From Dendrolimus kikuchii (lineage: Eukaryota > Arthropoda > Insecta > Lepidoptera > Lasiocampidae): 64,000 nucleotides of DNA. Made by a program: the position numbers and the translations under genes. Location of the stretch: positions 13,163,887 to 13,227,886 of the forward strand of contig CM034392.1 of assembly GCA_019925095.2 (NCBI GenBank). The letters run 5' to 3'. The first letter of the stretch is position 1. The number at the start of each line of letters is the position of its first letter. Under the pieces are notes generated by a model. That model saw only the letters and a program-made list of their open reading frames with translations. It was not told the DNA's origin and made no database searches. Below, piece by piece: positions 1 to 13,400 of this stretch.

Positions 1-247
1 TCTCCTTACCTCTACCCTCCTAAGGCGAACACTATCTTGCGCTTGACGTCGCGACGATTTACGTAGGAGTTGTCACTTGCAATGTACGTGGGACACTTAA
101 AAAGTATTGCAAAAAAATATTCTATAAATAAATATTTTTCTCAACTGAAACTTTTATAAAGACGAGGGGTATTAGGATTTTTTCTGTCACGAAAAAGCGT
201 TACGGCCGCGTGGAGGGGCGGCATAAATTTAGACTAGACGTGGTGAG
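1..247. other. Unassigned left edge
   Basis: No gene or known repeat recognised. The first 90 bases are richer in CG than the AT-rich stretch that follows. A short motif near 216-275 recurs before the minisatellite repeat at 45.69 kb, so the right part may already belong to that repeat. Confidence 0.3.
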
Positions 248-590
248 AGGTGGCATAATTTTAGAGTAGACTGTGGATGGGTTTTTTTTTGTTCTGGATC
301 GAATTCAGTTTCTTTGTTTGATAGAATAAAATATGTTTAAATAAAAAATGCATTCAATAAAGTGTACCTAACCTAACCGAATCATAATTTGCAGAAAACC
401 TGCGAAAAATCGAAATATGTGCTGAGACACATAATAGATGTGAAACTTCAACGGATAAGTGAAAAAACGAATCGCAACGGACAAGTGGAAAAACGAATGG
501 CAACGGACAAGTGGCAAAACGAATCGTAACAAAATTTTAACTTTAAGTTTTACGGGCAGATTGTTAATGTACTTGTCCAATTTGAAAACC
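248..590 (+). repeat. Minisatellite-bearing interspersed repeat, copy A
   Basis: This block matches 45694-46085 over most of its length, including an AT-rich leader, the phrase aacctaacc and a block of about three tandem 26-bp units built on caacggacaagtggaaaaac (around 447-532). The unit varies at a few positions. The open frames here are made of the repeat and are not genes. Family unknown; a non-autonomous DNA element or Helitron with an internal minisatellite would fit. Confidence 0.6.
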
Positions 591-1080
591 GATTGAAAAG
601 CGATTTGCTTTTCCTACCGTTCGTAGGTATTCGTTTTTATACCTATTTTGTTTTTATTGTTGTGTTTTTATAATTATTGGTTGTTTAAACTTATAATATA
701 ATGCAAATAACTATACTTCATTTAAATATAGTTTAAACTGATGCTATTAGACGGTTCAGCCATTATTGTATTAATTTAGTTGAAAAATACAGAATTGAAG
801 GACATGGGGACATTCAATAACATTGAATGTTTCGTGTTTCTGTTTACAAGGATCACTTTGGTTTATTCATCCATAGAAATGAACAATTTAATATTGGCTT
901 TATGAGTGTCATTGTATGAGCCCGTACAATGACTTTGATAAGAGGAAACAACGTCCGTCGGCAGCGGCTGACGAACGCGTCTCGTAATGTGTGGGTACCT
1001 TAAGGCATGTGAATGAATAATAAGATATAGGATTGGCCAATAATGCTCCAAATCTTTCATTTTTGTAATGGAATGCTTCA
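591..1080. other. Khc upstream region without a recognised gene
   Basis: AT-rich, with a short CpG-richer patch at about 945-1000. That patch could belong to a promoter or a non-coding first exon, but no decisive signal is visible. Confidence 0.25.
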
Positions 1081-1315
1081 GAACGAATCGATTTTTTTTG
1101 TTATGTTGGCCATTCTTATTTCATTCAACCAATAGAAAACATTTCGGCCTTTCTTCTACGAAGAATATGGCCGACATTTTGATATGCTGTCATGAAGATT
1201 TTTCAGTGACAAATTTTTAACTTTGTAGTTCTTCATGCACGGTTTTATGTTCCCCAAACGTTTTATTTTTTAATTTCTTAGACGGTGTTTAGTGTAAGCT
1301 ATTTTGTTGTAAAAA
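1081..1315 (+). promoter_or_regulatory. Khc: Putative Khc 5' flank / 5' UTR
   Basis: A CCAAT pentamer lies at 1129-1133, and two GGCC-centred motifs in inverted orientation (about 1104-1116 and 1162-1175) flank it. A pyrimidine-rich stretch ending in AG at 1280-1281 looks like a 3' splice site, so the ATG exon may be joined to an unseen upstream leader exon. The AAAAATGG context at 1312-1319 supports the start codon. Transcription start not determined. Confidence 0.35.
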
Positions 1316-1462
1316 ATGGCAGCTGATCGTGAGATTGCTGCCGAAGACAGCATCAGAGTGGTATGCCGATTTCGCCCACTGAATGACTCTGAAGAAAAAG
1401 CTGGGTCGAAATTTATTGTGAAATTTCCTTCTGGGCCTGATGACAATTGCATTTCCATAGGG
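1316..1462 (+). CDS. Khc: Khc exon 1 (start codon, motor domain beta1)
   Basis: Encodes 49 residues from ATG, including the conserved VVCRFRPLN beta-1 strand of kinesin motors. Ends in phase 0 at a GTAAGT donor. The 7.7-kb intron that follows carries most of the repeats of the first 9 kb. Confidence 0.95.
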
Positions 1463-4400
1463 GTAAGTGGACTTTAATTTAGAGTACTTAATTGCTTTCC
1501 CGTATCATCACCCTAAATTAGATCATGATGACTAATACATTACGAGTTGTTCACCTGCTATGAAATAGCCTTTCTTTTTCATTCCGCTTCGATGATTATG
1601 ATTATATTTGCGTAAATCGAAAGAATGTGACCGAATATTGACTTATTAGGATTAAGGTCCTTTGTTTTCTCGAAAATCAATACAAATAGACCCTCGACCT
1701 TGACCTAAGAATTTGGCTAGATTTTTTCAGATTCTGTGATAGTTATTGTTGTTTATTTATTTATTCTTATATTTCACCGAGAAGCTGCTCCGATGTATAA
1801 TATTATCTTCTCAGTGAGACAATACTCACTTCTATTTCACTAACCCTTTCTGTAGCAGATGTTAGAAAATATGTTTATATCAATTTCATATTTAGATTAG
1901 AACATGCACTAAAATAATATCTTACTAAAACAACCAAAGCACTGAAGTATTCTTAATATTAGCAGTTTTATTCTTATTTTAAGCATACGACTTCATTTAT
2001 TATTAGCTTGAATTGGAATGTCTTCTAGTAGTATGAATCTTTCAAAATTATGTAATGTAGCAAATTGTATTCATCATCATAAATAAGAGAATGTTAGTTT
2101 TAAAATTGCAGTGTACCTAATTGGTTTAATGCCTTTCTAGGTGGTGATGTCACAGGTGGAACCTGAATCATCCCACATTATTAGTACTGTTTTAGTGGTA
2201 TCTTTTTTTCAATATAAACAAAATCATACTGACTATAATTAAATACATCATAATTATTAGAGAGTGAAAATCAAATTAAATCATGGTAGTTTTAAGCTCT
2301 ACAGGATATTTTACAAGATTTTTTCAGTAATTTTTTTTTAATATACTAATTAGAATACAATCTAATTACTACTATTTTTTACCATGAAAATTGTCATTAC
2401 TAAATAAAAAAATAGAAGGTTTAAATGCACTGTACAGTTTTTTTTTTCATTTTTCACATATTCAAATGACTGAATATTAACAATTGGTAGAAACAACATT
2501 TTAAATTCCAATATGATAATTTGTGACATTTTCATTAACCAAAATCTATTTAATTATATAAAATAAAACTATCTAAAACAATCTAACAACAAGATTTTAT
2601 GTTTTCATATAAAAAGTTATATTATTATGTGCAAAAATCTTATTACATAATGGTTCAGTATCTTTGAACATTATAATTTGTTTAAGATCATGGATGTTAA
2701 GTAACATATATGCTACAAAATTTCTACGATGTCTTGTTAACATTCTTTGAGCATTAAGTTTTGTGAGCATGAAATTCTTTAGAGCATAAGTCATTAGGCA
2801 ATAAATCTTTAAATGTATTGCAAAGGCCTTGGTTAAAGCAACAAAGAAAGGATTGAAATGGCTTCATGACTGGCATTGAATTAATTCTACATTTTTAACC
2901 AATTGTTGATTTTAAGTAAATTTTCAAACACAATTTCCAATTTTACCCAGTTATTATCCAATAATAGAAATATGGCATCCCTTTAATTGCATTTTATATA
3001 TTTTTAAATGCAATAAAGTTGATTTTTATTTTCTTTAAACATTAGAATTATTATTAAATCCTAATGTGAAGGAGAAATATTTTGTAATATTCTATATAAC
3101 TACAGACATTAATCTTTGCAGAGAGTATAAAATATAACTAGGCTAATAAAAGAAACTGAGAGAATTAATGTATTTTTATTAATGAATGTTGTTGGAATAT
3201 ATTTCTTGAAATATGTATTTTAGCAATATTAAAGTCTATATTATTTATATATTAAAATTACTTTCATACATTATGACTTTATTTAACCTTCTATAGTAAT
3301 TTGTATAAAGTAGACTTGCATCTATTATTGCTAGTAAGTAGTGTAAGCTTGGTCAATTATTATTATTAGATATGTTTGACAGATGTTTGATGAAAAACCA
3401 TGATTTGATAAAATTCCTAATGTAATAATGTACCTGCACATATCCCTATTATTATTAATATTATAAATGCGAAAGTAACTCTGTCTGTGTATGTATGAAC
3501 TTGTAATAAGATCTCTTTGGCTATACTATATTGTTTTGGTATAATTAAAAAGTTTTAATTTTAAAGAAGACAATTCCAAATTCAAATTAGGAAAATATGT
3601 GATTTTCATTTGTTTTTCTTATTGTTAAAATGAGTGAATCTAATGAAGAAATTCGATACATTTTAAATTTTACTACAAAAAAGGTAAAAATGCCCTAATG
3701 CAGTATCTGTCAGAGTAGCGCAAATTTGGTTTAAGCGTTTTCAATCTGGAAATTTTGATATCAAAGATGCACGTCACTCTGGTCGCCCTGTTACAAAATT
3801 GATGCCATTTTTGAAAAAGTGGAGCAAGATCGGCATATTAGTAGTTATGATATAGCTGGAGAACTGGGAATTGACCACAAAACGGTTTTGACGCATTTGA
3901 AAAAAAGCTGGGTACACAAAAAAGCTCGATATTTGGGTGCCTCATGAGCTCACTAAAAGAAACCTAATGAACCGTGTACTTATTTGTGATTTTTTATTAT
4001 AACGTAATGAAACCGAACCATTTTTGAAGAAGCTGATAACTGGTGATGAAAAGTGGATCACGCACAACAAGAATGTGCGAAAAAGATCGTGGTCAAAGGC
4101 CGGTCAGGCTTCAGAGACTGTGGCGAAACCCGGGTTGACTCGCAACAAAGTGATGCTGTGTGTATGGTGGGATTGGAAGGGCATTATTCATTATGAGCTG
4201 TTACCGCCAGGCAGGACCATCGATTCTGAACTGTCCTGCAAACAACTGATCAGATTAAAGCAAAAAGTTGAGAGAAACGGTCGGTCGGAAGTAATCAACA
4301 GAAGGGGTGTGGTTTTTCAACATGATAACTAGACCTTACACATCTTTAGCCATTCAGCAAAAATTACGAGAGTTTGGCTGGGAGGTGTTAATGCATCCGC

Positions 4401-7400
4401 CGTATAGTCCTGACCTTGCTCCTTCAGATTTTCACCTGTTTCGGTCTCTGCAGAATTCCTTAGGCAGTGTCAGGTTAACATCACGAGAGGACTGCCAAAA
4501 CCACTTGTCGCAGTTTTTTGATCAGAAGCCCCCAACATTTTTATAGCAATGGGATCACATCCGTACCTACAAGATGGCAAAAAGTTATCCAACAAAATGG
4601 CACCTACATTAGTCAAATGTAAATAAACTTTATAAAAAAACCTTTTGAATTTTTATATAAAATGCGAAGAAACTTTTTCCCCAATCTTATATATATATTT
4701 TCGATGCCGAGGATGAACATAGGATACTTTTATCTAGAAAAATGGTATAGTTTCTGGGATAAAAATATATCTGTCTCTCTGTTTGTTATGCTTTTACAGA
4801 CAAACTACTGGACTGATTTGGCTGAAACTTTGTGGACAAGGGATACTTTTCATCCCGGACAATGGGATAAGTCGGGCATAAATTTATGTAAAGATTATTT
4901 CAGAAAGCTTTTTATTTTGTAATTTGCCATTTTCGTCATTTTGGTTCATTTGGTTGATGTGATCGGTTTGACTGATTTGGTTGATGTGGTTGATTTGGTC
5001 ATTTTGTAGTATGTAGTTTTAATGCTGAAAATGGACATAGATACTTTCCATCAAGGGGATGGGATAGTTTGTGATATGAATTGAAGTTGACTCTTCTGGG
5101 GCAATACTTAATACAATGTAACCTGTGTTGTAACCTCTAACTAAACAATAGGCATGCACTAGAGTTTGACCCGCGACACAGCTGTTGGATAAACTCTACT
5201 CTAAGTCATAGCGATTTCAGACTGCAGTTAAATTTAAGGCCCTTAGGGTGTCCACATGATATCGGCTTCGATTGGCAGTTCTCCACATTAATTCGCACAA
5301 GAAACATGTCATAAATGATGGAGATGATGACACACTTACATCATTGGATCTGATTATGTGTTTAAAGAAAGTTGTGGTGTGTATGGTGCAAAGACTGGCT
5401 CAACTATTTTCTCATACCAAATTATTAAATGAGTTGAATTTATGTTTGGATATTGTTACATATTTAGCAGTCTTAAGGGAGATAATCAATGTACGCGAGA
5501 TGTTACAATCACAACTCTGTGGGTGATTTCTCTAAAGAAAGTTAGTAATTTGATCAAATCCCTGAAGTGTTTTACTGAAATGATGAATGCATAAATCAGG
5601 ACTCCCACAGCTTTATGATTCACTTGTTACCACTTCCCTTACTGCTTCCATATTTTTGGCCCCACTCCTGTGACTGTGTCAGCCAGCATTGCACTTCGGA
5701 CGTGACACCACAGTAGGGCAGAAGTTGTGAGGGGTGATCGAAGGTCGTGACCAGTGAGTTAGGTTAGGTTAGCTTCAGACTAACCCGCATGAGCCGAGCG
5801 AGCGGAGCGAGTGCGCCGCGGCAGCGCTTGCCGAGTGCTAGGACAGATTGTTCACAATTTATTCATTGGTAACTATTTAAACGTTGGTTACAAGTAGTCC
5901 GTTGTGACACTCGTCGGCCGCTGCCGTTCAGCTGTAGCACTGCGGATTAACACGTCGCTGCATTATCTACTCTAAATTTGATAATGCATGGTTTTCTAAG
6001 TTTTTTTTTTATTGCAGGATTTCAGCAGATAGGCAGACGGCCCACTTTACGGAAAGCGGTTACCATCGCCTATGGACATTTGCAACACCAAAGGTGCTAC
6101 AAATGCACTGCTGCTCTCTTAAGGGAGACTGGAATCTGGTCACTAATGCCGGAACACAACTCAAGGTTGTTATGGCGACATACTTTAGACCAGGGGTGGT
6201 AGCCATCCAGTCGGGCAAATGCCTTACCACCTGGCTGTGGGTTGTTTAGTCGCCTCTTACGACAGGCCGCCCGGCCGCAGGAAATTGTATTCTTTCTCTG
6301 TTCCTGCACGAATACCATCTCGTATCACATGACATCTACATCTCGCGTGAATTGATCATGTCCCATAAGGGTTTGATCAAATCACTGTTTCGTCATTTCA
6401 CTAGGACAGATACATACTTTTAGGAAAAACATGTTCTATGTTATTTTCATATTTTGATGGGAGAAACATGTTCAGTGTTATTTTCATATGTGATATTTTT
6501 AACCGACATCCAAAAGGAGGAGATTCTCATTTCATCTGTATGGTTTTTTTTATCGAAAGGTTATACTTTCGAATTCGTCCCATAGTCACCATATCAGGAT
6601 CTGATGAGAGGATTCCAGGGGATTAGAGAAACCGATGACAATTTTTATCCAACTTCTTCATAACATGATATCTCGGTCAATTGTAAACCAATTTTAATTT
6701 TCTTTACATCGTGTATACTTAATATTTTCTTAAGTTTTCGCGACTTGTATACATAATAAAACTACGTTTTAACGGTTTTAAGCGCGTAAATCAAATTATT
6801 TGATTTTGATTTTTCCGACCTTTCGGCCACTTTTCAGTGGCTGTGATCACGGAAGACAAAGGTGTCAAGTGTCAACAAGTATTGTTAAACTTTTATTTAG
6901 CCTACCGCCTACTTGTTAAATTTAATTATTTAGTTTTAATTTTGTTTATGGTTATTATTTACTCTATGGGAGCCTAATCTAATTTACTACCGCTTCGCAA
7001 CATGTTATGGCTTGACGAGAAGAAGCGGCGCAAGAAACTCTTCAACAAACATGCCTAGCTCTAATAATTTTATATAATATTAAAATTAAAATGGGTGGAA
7101 GGAAAAATAAAAGAAATTATCAGTCAAGTTGATTTGTGTTCCGTTGCACGCAGAAAGAGCTCACAGTGTCTTGAGGTATGGCAGCTGGTTTTTGTTGGGT
7201 TTGGATCTTAATAATTTTGATGATTGGATCCCAAACAGGTGGTACTTGCCAACCATGTTCTCTATTGAAATTTGGGTGTTTTTTGATTTCAAAGCCTCAC
7301 GCATCATCTAGGTATGAAACGATTCTCTGTCGCGAGGATTTGTGGGTTATCGAATCTGATGTAGTGATTGGGTTTATCCAGCGTGTGTTCACTGATCACA

Positions 7401-10400
7401 GACTTCGTAGACCTTGTGTGTTTCATGTCTGCAATGTGTTCTTTTACCCGTGTTTTTATGCTCCTCTTTGTTTGCCCAATGTATGACAATCCACACTCAC
7501 AATCGAGCTTGTAAACACCTGCATCCTGGAGTGGGATATTGCATTTCACAGGTCTCAGAAATTGAGTAATCTTTTTATGCGGCTTGAAATATGTTTTGAT
7601 TGAAGCTCGCCTGAGGATGTGGCCAATTCTCTCTGTGACCCCCTTGATGTAGGGTAGGGTAGCAGGGCACCGCTCAACTGAAGGTGGTTTGGGGCCTTTG
7701 TGACGTTGATGTGGAGTCTTCAGCTGATTGCGTTGTAGAACTCGCTTGACATGCTGAAGCTCTCCAGCTACGTGGTTCTCGTCACAGATTTTTCGTGCTC
7801 TCTGAAACAAAGATTTGCTTACGGTAGCTAGCTAACGAAACGTCGGAAAAACCAATATCAAATAAATTACCGCGCTTAAAACCGTTAAAACGTAGTTTTA
7901 TTATCGTGTATACTCCCGATATACACACCTATATACTGCTATACACACAAGTCTGGACCTGATGAGTGATGATCCCTGGGGAAATCGAGAATAACCCTTA
8001 TTAAACAACCTAGCACCTAAATTTTTGGAAAAAAAAGCTTGTATACACATGTAGGTATTAAATTTTGTACAGGTGGTTAATGTTTTTATATGTATATTAT
8101 ACGTACCTCCGTCACTTGTGTATCGATTTTGAATTTATTTGTCTTTATTTGATACTCCCGAGGAGGTCCCGTGTTCACCAAATCAGGATCTGATGACTGG
8201 TTCCCAGAGAAATCAAGTGTAACCCATTTAAAAAACGCCGAGAGCCTACATTTAAAAAGCAGCTTGTGTATGCGTGCCAGTATTCAATTTTCTACAGGCA
8301 CTTAATTTTTTGTATGCATGTTACGCGATTTCTCTGTCAATTATGGACTGTTTTTCAAATTGTATTTTTTATTCAGAAGGATATACTACCAAGATGGTCC
8401 CATAGTCACCAAGTCAGGATCTGATGAGTGGTTCCCAGGGAATTCGAGAGAAACCCTCGAAAATTTTTAACCAACTTTGTCACAGAATATCTCCATCATT
8501 TGTGGATCGACTTTGATTTTTATTTATAAGTATATACTCTTGAGGTGGTCCCATGGTCACCAAGTCAGGATTTGATTAGTGGATCGCAGGGAAATTGAGA
8601 GCCGCCCTTGTTGAAGATCATATACACCGAAGAGTGAGATGGCAAGCAACACGGCAAAGCTGTTGTAGTATTTGCACAACTAAAAACATATTTTTTTAAC
8701 AAAAATAAAACCGACTTCACACTAAAAAGCAAAAAATAAATATTTAACTGACTTCTTCCTACAACATCTTCAAGTCAATGTCAAGAAAAAAATACTATAT
8801 TTTATAAAAAAAATATTTTAATATTTTACTTGGCACCGACTTCACGACGTAGAAGAAGAAAGTTTTTGTTAAAAAAATTGACTGAATTTTAACAATACAA
8901 TACTCCCCACTAGTCTTATTTTAGTTAAATTTGTGCCTCACATTATTTCGTTGTAATGTGAAGAGAAGAGTATATAGAGCATGTATGTTAATCTAATAAT
9001 TAAGTTTCTATTTAAAAAATAATTTGTTTAAGTATGTTATCCAAACAAAGTAATTTTCACATTCAAATATTAGTATGAATTTAACAATACTGTATTATTC
9101 ATTATCAAATTGCTCTAGCCATATAAAATGTTACCTATTTATGTTGAAAGCGCAGTTTTCAATATAATAATTTAATGGAGGATACTAATAAACGTGATTT
9201 CATTTTAGGGTAAAGTATACTTGTTTGACAAAGTATTTAAACCAAATGCGACACAAGAAAAGGTTTATAATGAGGCGGCAAAGAGCATTGTATCTGATGT
9301 ACTGGCTGGGTACAATGGCACCATATTCGCTTATGGTCAAACCAGTTCTGGCAAAACACATACTATGGAAGGTGTCATAGGTAAATTATTACTTGAACAG
9401 ATTCAACAAACAAATTACAGCTGATATGATCTTCCCTATCTGATTAATTTGTAATTGCAGGTGATCCAGGAAAGCAGGGTATTATTCCACGAATAGTAAA
9501 TGATATTTTCAACCACATTTATGCCATGGAAGAGAACCTTGAGTTTCACATAAAGGTTTCATATTTTGAAATTTATATGGACAAAATCCGGGACTTGTTA
9601 GATGGTAAGAAAATCATAATAGGGTCAAACAACTAGAGTAGTCATAACCTATGCAGGTCATTGGTGAAGAGAGCAGATATATGTGAACTGAACCCCACTA
9701 TGTCAATTTGTGCTCTAGTATTTTAATCATTACTGTGACAAATATTTTAAGAAAGTTTAATTGAATTTATTTATATGTGGTGTTGTTTTTATTTTTAGTA
9801 TCAAAAGTGAACCTAAGTGTTCATGAAGACAAAAATAGGGTCCCATTTGTAAAAGGTGCTACTGAGAGGTTTGTGTCAAGTCCAGAGGAGGTGTTTGAAG
9901 TTATAGAAGAGGGTAAATCAAACAGGCACATAGCAGTCACAAGTATGTATAGTTATTTTATTAGCCCTGTTACTAAGTTCAATTACAAGAAGATTGAACA
10001 ACACTAACTACACCGCTCTTAAAACCGTTAAAACGTAGTTTTATTATAACACTAACTAGATATAAATCTTATACATTTCCAAAATATAATGATTCACACA
10101 ATCTATCTTCATTTGTACACCTTTCAAGTTTTGCAAGTTTTTTTTAATTACACTACTGTAATTTTACTGATAATTTCAGTACATGTTGATAGACATTTTT
10201 TCTTCCTTCTAAACATTCGAGGATAATGTCCCTTAGGAAGAATATCTACGCACTTTAGTCCACAAAAAAACCTCATTAAAAATGCAGAAGCTCACTAATA
10301 GTCCTCAACATCACATAAATTTAGAAGCAGTCTGGCAGACTAAGTATTTTTTTTGAAATTATTTTTTTATAAAAGTGTGATTAGTTTGTTTAAAAACACA

Positions 10401-13400
10401 GCTGGTGCCCTACAATTTGGATAAATTGACCAAATTTTCAGCATTAACATATAGGGTTACTATCAAAATTATAGTAATATCTGAGATTTAAATAATTAAT
10501 GCTTTAGTTTGACTGTATTTAAGAAACAAAATAATTGAATAATTACTTTCGTGAATAAAAATATTGTCTCTTCCAGACATGAATGAACATTCATCAAGAT
10601 CTCACTCAGTATTCCTGATAAACGTGAAACAGGAAAACTTAGAAAATCAAAAGAAACTATCTGGAAAACTGTATCTTGTAGACTTGGCTGGTTCTGAGAA
10701 GGTAAATTCAATTTACTTGTACTTCTCTTTGTATATCAAGTTTGTGAATTTTTTACATATATGTGATGAAAAGATAGGGCCGCCTTTACCCTGTGGTGCT
10801 AGGGCACCCAGACATTGATTTCGAGGGCACAATCTTATTTGTTGGAAATGTGACATGCTCTCAAAATCTCCCAAACCATTTAATATCAGTACTTGTATAG
10901 AATTTACTTGTAGTTTTGTTTTCCAGATATGTAAAATTGCTTGTTAGTTTCAACATTTAATTTATTGTAATTTATGTTAATAGTTTAGTTCAATGTTATA
11001 TTAAGTTATCTCAAAACTATCAGTTTGATTCCAGAATTTATATACTGTAATAAATTTTTGTAATTTTTTATAATGCGAACATAATGTAAAACATACAAGT
11101 AATTTTATTTAACTTATCTATATTTCCATATTAACATATAATTGTGAAAGTGAGTTTTCACAATTTAACGTACCTACACATTTCAATGACTGTGTCTTTT
11201 AATCTCTTGCCATACTTATATTAGATTCTAAACAAATATGCACTATGAATCAAACAGTGATAATTGATGGGGGGATATACATATTTTAGATGTCTGAAAT
11301 AAATTTAGGATATATACATTGCAAGCATATGCAAGTTAACCTTCGTGGATATTCTAAGTAAATAATAATAACCTTAAAATATTAATAACAGGTATCTAAA
11401 ACTGGTGCTGAAGGTACTGTGCTTGATGAAGCCAAAAACATCAACAAATCATTATCAGCCCTAGGAAATGTGATATCTGCATTAGCTGATGGCAACAAGT
11501 CACACATACCATACAGAGATTCTAAATTGACACGAATTTTACAAGAGTCACTCGGTGGCAACGCCAGGACTACTATTGTGATATGTTGTTCTCCTGCGTC
11601 GTTCAACGAAAGTGAGACCAAAAGCACACTCGATTTCGGCAAAAGGTATATTTAATTACTTCGTTTTTTACCACTCATCAACACATGTATGATTCGTTTT
11701 GTAACAATTAATGGAAGTGCTTTTTAGTAGTTGTTTCGTTGGTTTTCATTACTGTTAATCTAAAGTCGCGTACTCGCCTGTGAGCCGTAACCGTAACGTT
11801 GCAGTTTCTGTAACCAAAAATCATAGTATGTACGTTGCACTCGAGCTCAAGGCTAGGCGACACGAGGAGCCGACAAAGCGAAGATCATTGTCGGCGTTAA
11901 CATTAAACCAGAGCACGTTACTGTATCCCCTTTGTAAGAGTTAAGGAGATGAGTACGCGGCTTCAATTAAAATAAAATTAGGACACCATTTAAATTTAAT
12001 TAAATCTTATTAATATTTCCTTAAGTGTTCGCGACTTGTATATATAATAAAACTACGTTATAAGCGCCGTAATTTATATGTGGAATAACAAAAATCAAAT
12101 AAGTTACCGCGCTTAAAACCATTAAAACGTAGTTTTATTATAAATCTTATTAAGTTCAGAATTGTATGCCTTAGTCTTAGAGTTAACGCTATTACCACTT
12201 CGATACAAAACCTGGGTACATATGTAACTAATTGAAATACATCTTTCAAATCACCTAACAAATACGTAAACATATATGCGTAATTGTGAATTTTATAAAA
12301 ATATATAAAATCTGTCTGTCTGTCTGTTCCGTTTCCACGGAAAAAACTACTGGACCGATTTAGTTGAAATTCTGTGTACATGTAATTTTAATACCGAGGG
12401 TGGACAAGGGATAAATTTTATCCCGGATAATGGGATAGATTTATTTAAAGGTTATCCCAAAAAGTGGGATAGGTGTTTTTGTGATTTTCCATTTTCGTCA
12501 TTTTGGTTATCTTTTTCCTTTTTGTCGGATTTGTCCTCTTTGTCATTTATGTAGTTTTCATAGACGGGGGATAGATAAATATAGCTAGGACGGTTTGAAT
12601 TAAAGGATGAAAGTTTGGATGAGGCGATCATTTCTCAAGTTTATAGATATAAAAATTCATCGTCTATAAAAATGTGATAGTAACTCGATATGTCTTTCCG
12701 TTAACCTTTCATGGAAAACTACTAGGAATACTTGATCGGTTTTGCTGTAATATAAAATGAAATTAAACTTCCGAGTGCAAATAGCACTAACATAAAAATT
12801 TAGTACAATGTAACCTGTATTGACGCCTGCTCTTTAAACCTTCTAGAAACACGCACTAGAGGTTGACCCGCGGCGTGGCCGCGGTGTTAACTCTAATAAT
12901 ATTAATATTAGAGATTATTATTATTATAAAAGGTTATTAATATAGTTATTTGAAGCTTGTATTCTATAACAATAATGAAATGCGCAAAACGATGCTCGAT
13001 ATAACAATCCCTCCAAATTAAGTATTTCAACTATGCAACGGTGCTCTAGCATGTTTACTCTGCGTGAGATAACGATCTCTCTGTGCTAAAAGGTCGGCAA
13101 CGCGTTGGCGACGCGCCTGTTGTTGCAAACATCAATAGGCGGTGGTGATAACTATCCATTAGATGGCCCGTCTGCCTACATCGAGCAATAAGAAAAATGC
13201 CAACGTATATAGCATAATGTCTGTATTCAAAAGTAGCTTTAATTTTTATGGTTTATATTCTCAAACATCGTTTAGCCCTGTTTTAATGCGTTTCCATCGT
13301 AATTAACGCGTAGCAGATGTTGACCTGCAAGCTTCTTCAAATATTTGTAATATGCAGAAAATGTTCTAAATTTATCTCGCGGTTGCAGAGCTAAAACCGT

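Larger units (their letters stand above)
6480..8640 (+). repeat. Degenerate tandem-repeat array (150-230-bp units), split by a Penelope-derived insertion
   Basis: The core phrase caggatctgatgagtggttc, preceded by 'gtcccatggtcacc' and followed by 'aatcgagag', recurs at about 6597, 7957, 8187, 8415 and 8565. After removing the 1.2-kb insertion at 6720-7905, spacing is roughly 150-230 bp. Related units sit at 25.48-25.75 kb and, reversed, at 37.5-37.7 kb. No coding content. Looks like the internal array of a large non-autonomous interspersed element. Confidence 0.6.

Noticed and set aside
5272..5526. 84-codon plus ORF in Khc intron 1
   Set aside because: No recognisable domain, no splice sites that fit Khc phases, in decayed repeat DNA.
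5757..5773. Interstitial TTAGG repeats
   Set aside because: Only about three units; chance or repeat-derived, no telomeric array.
12058..12381. 107-codon minus ORF
   Set aside because: Spans the P2 palindrome and the Helitron-like repeat; composition of repeat DNA.
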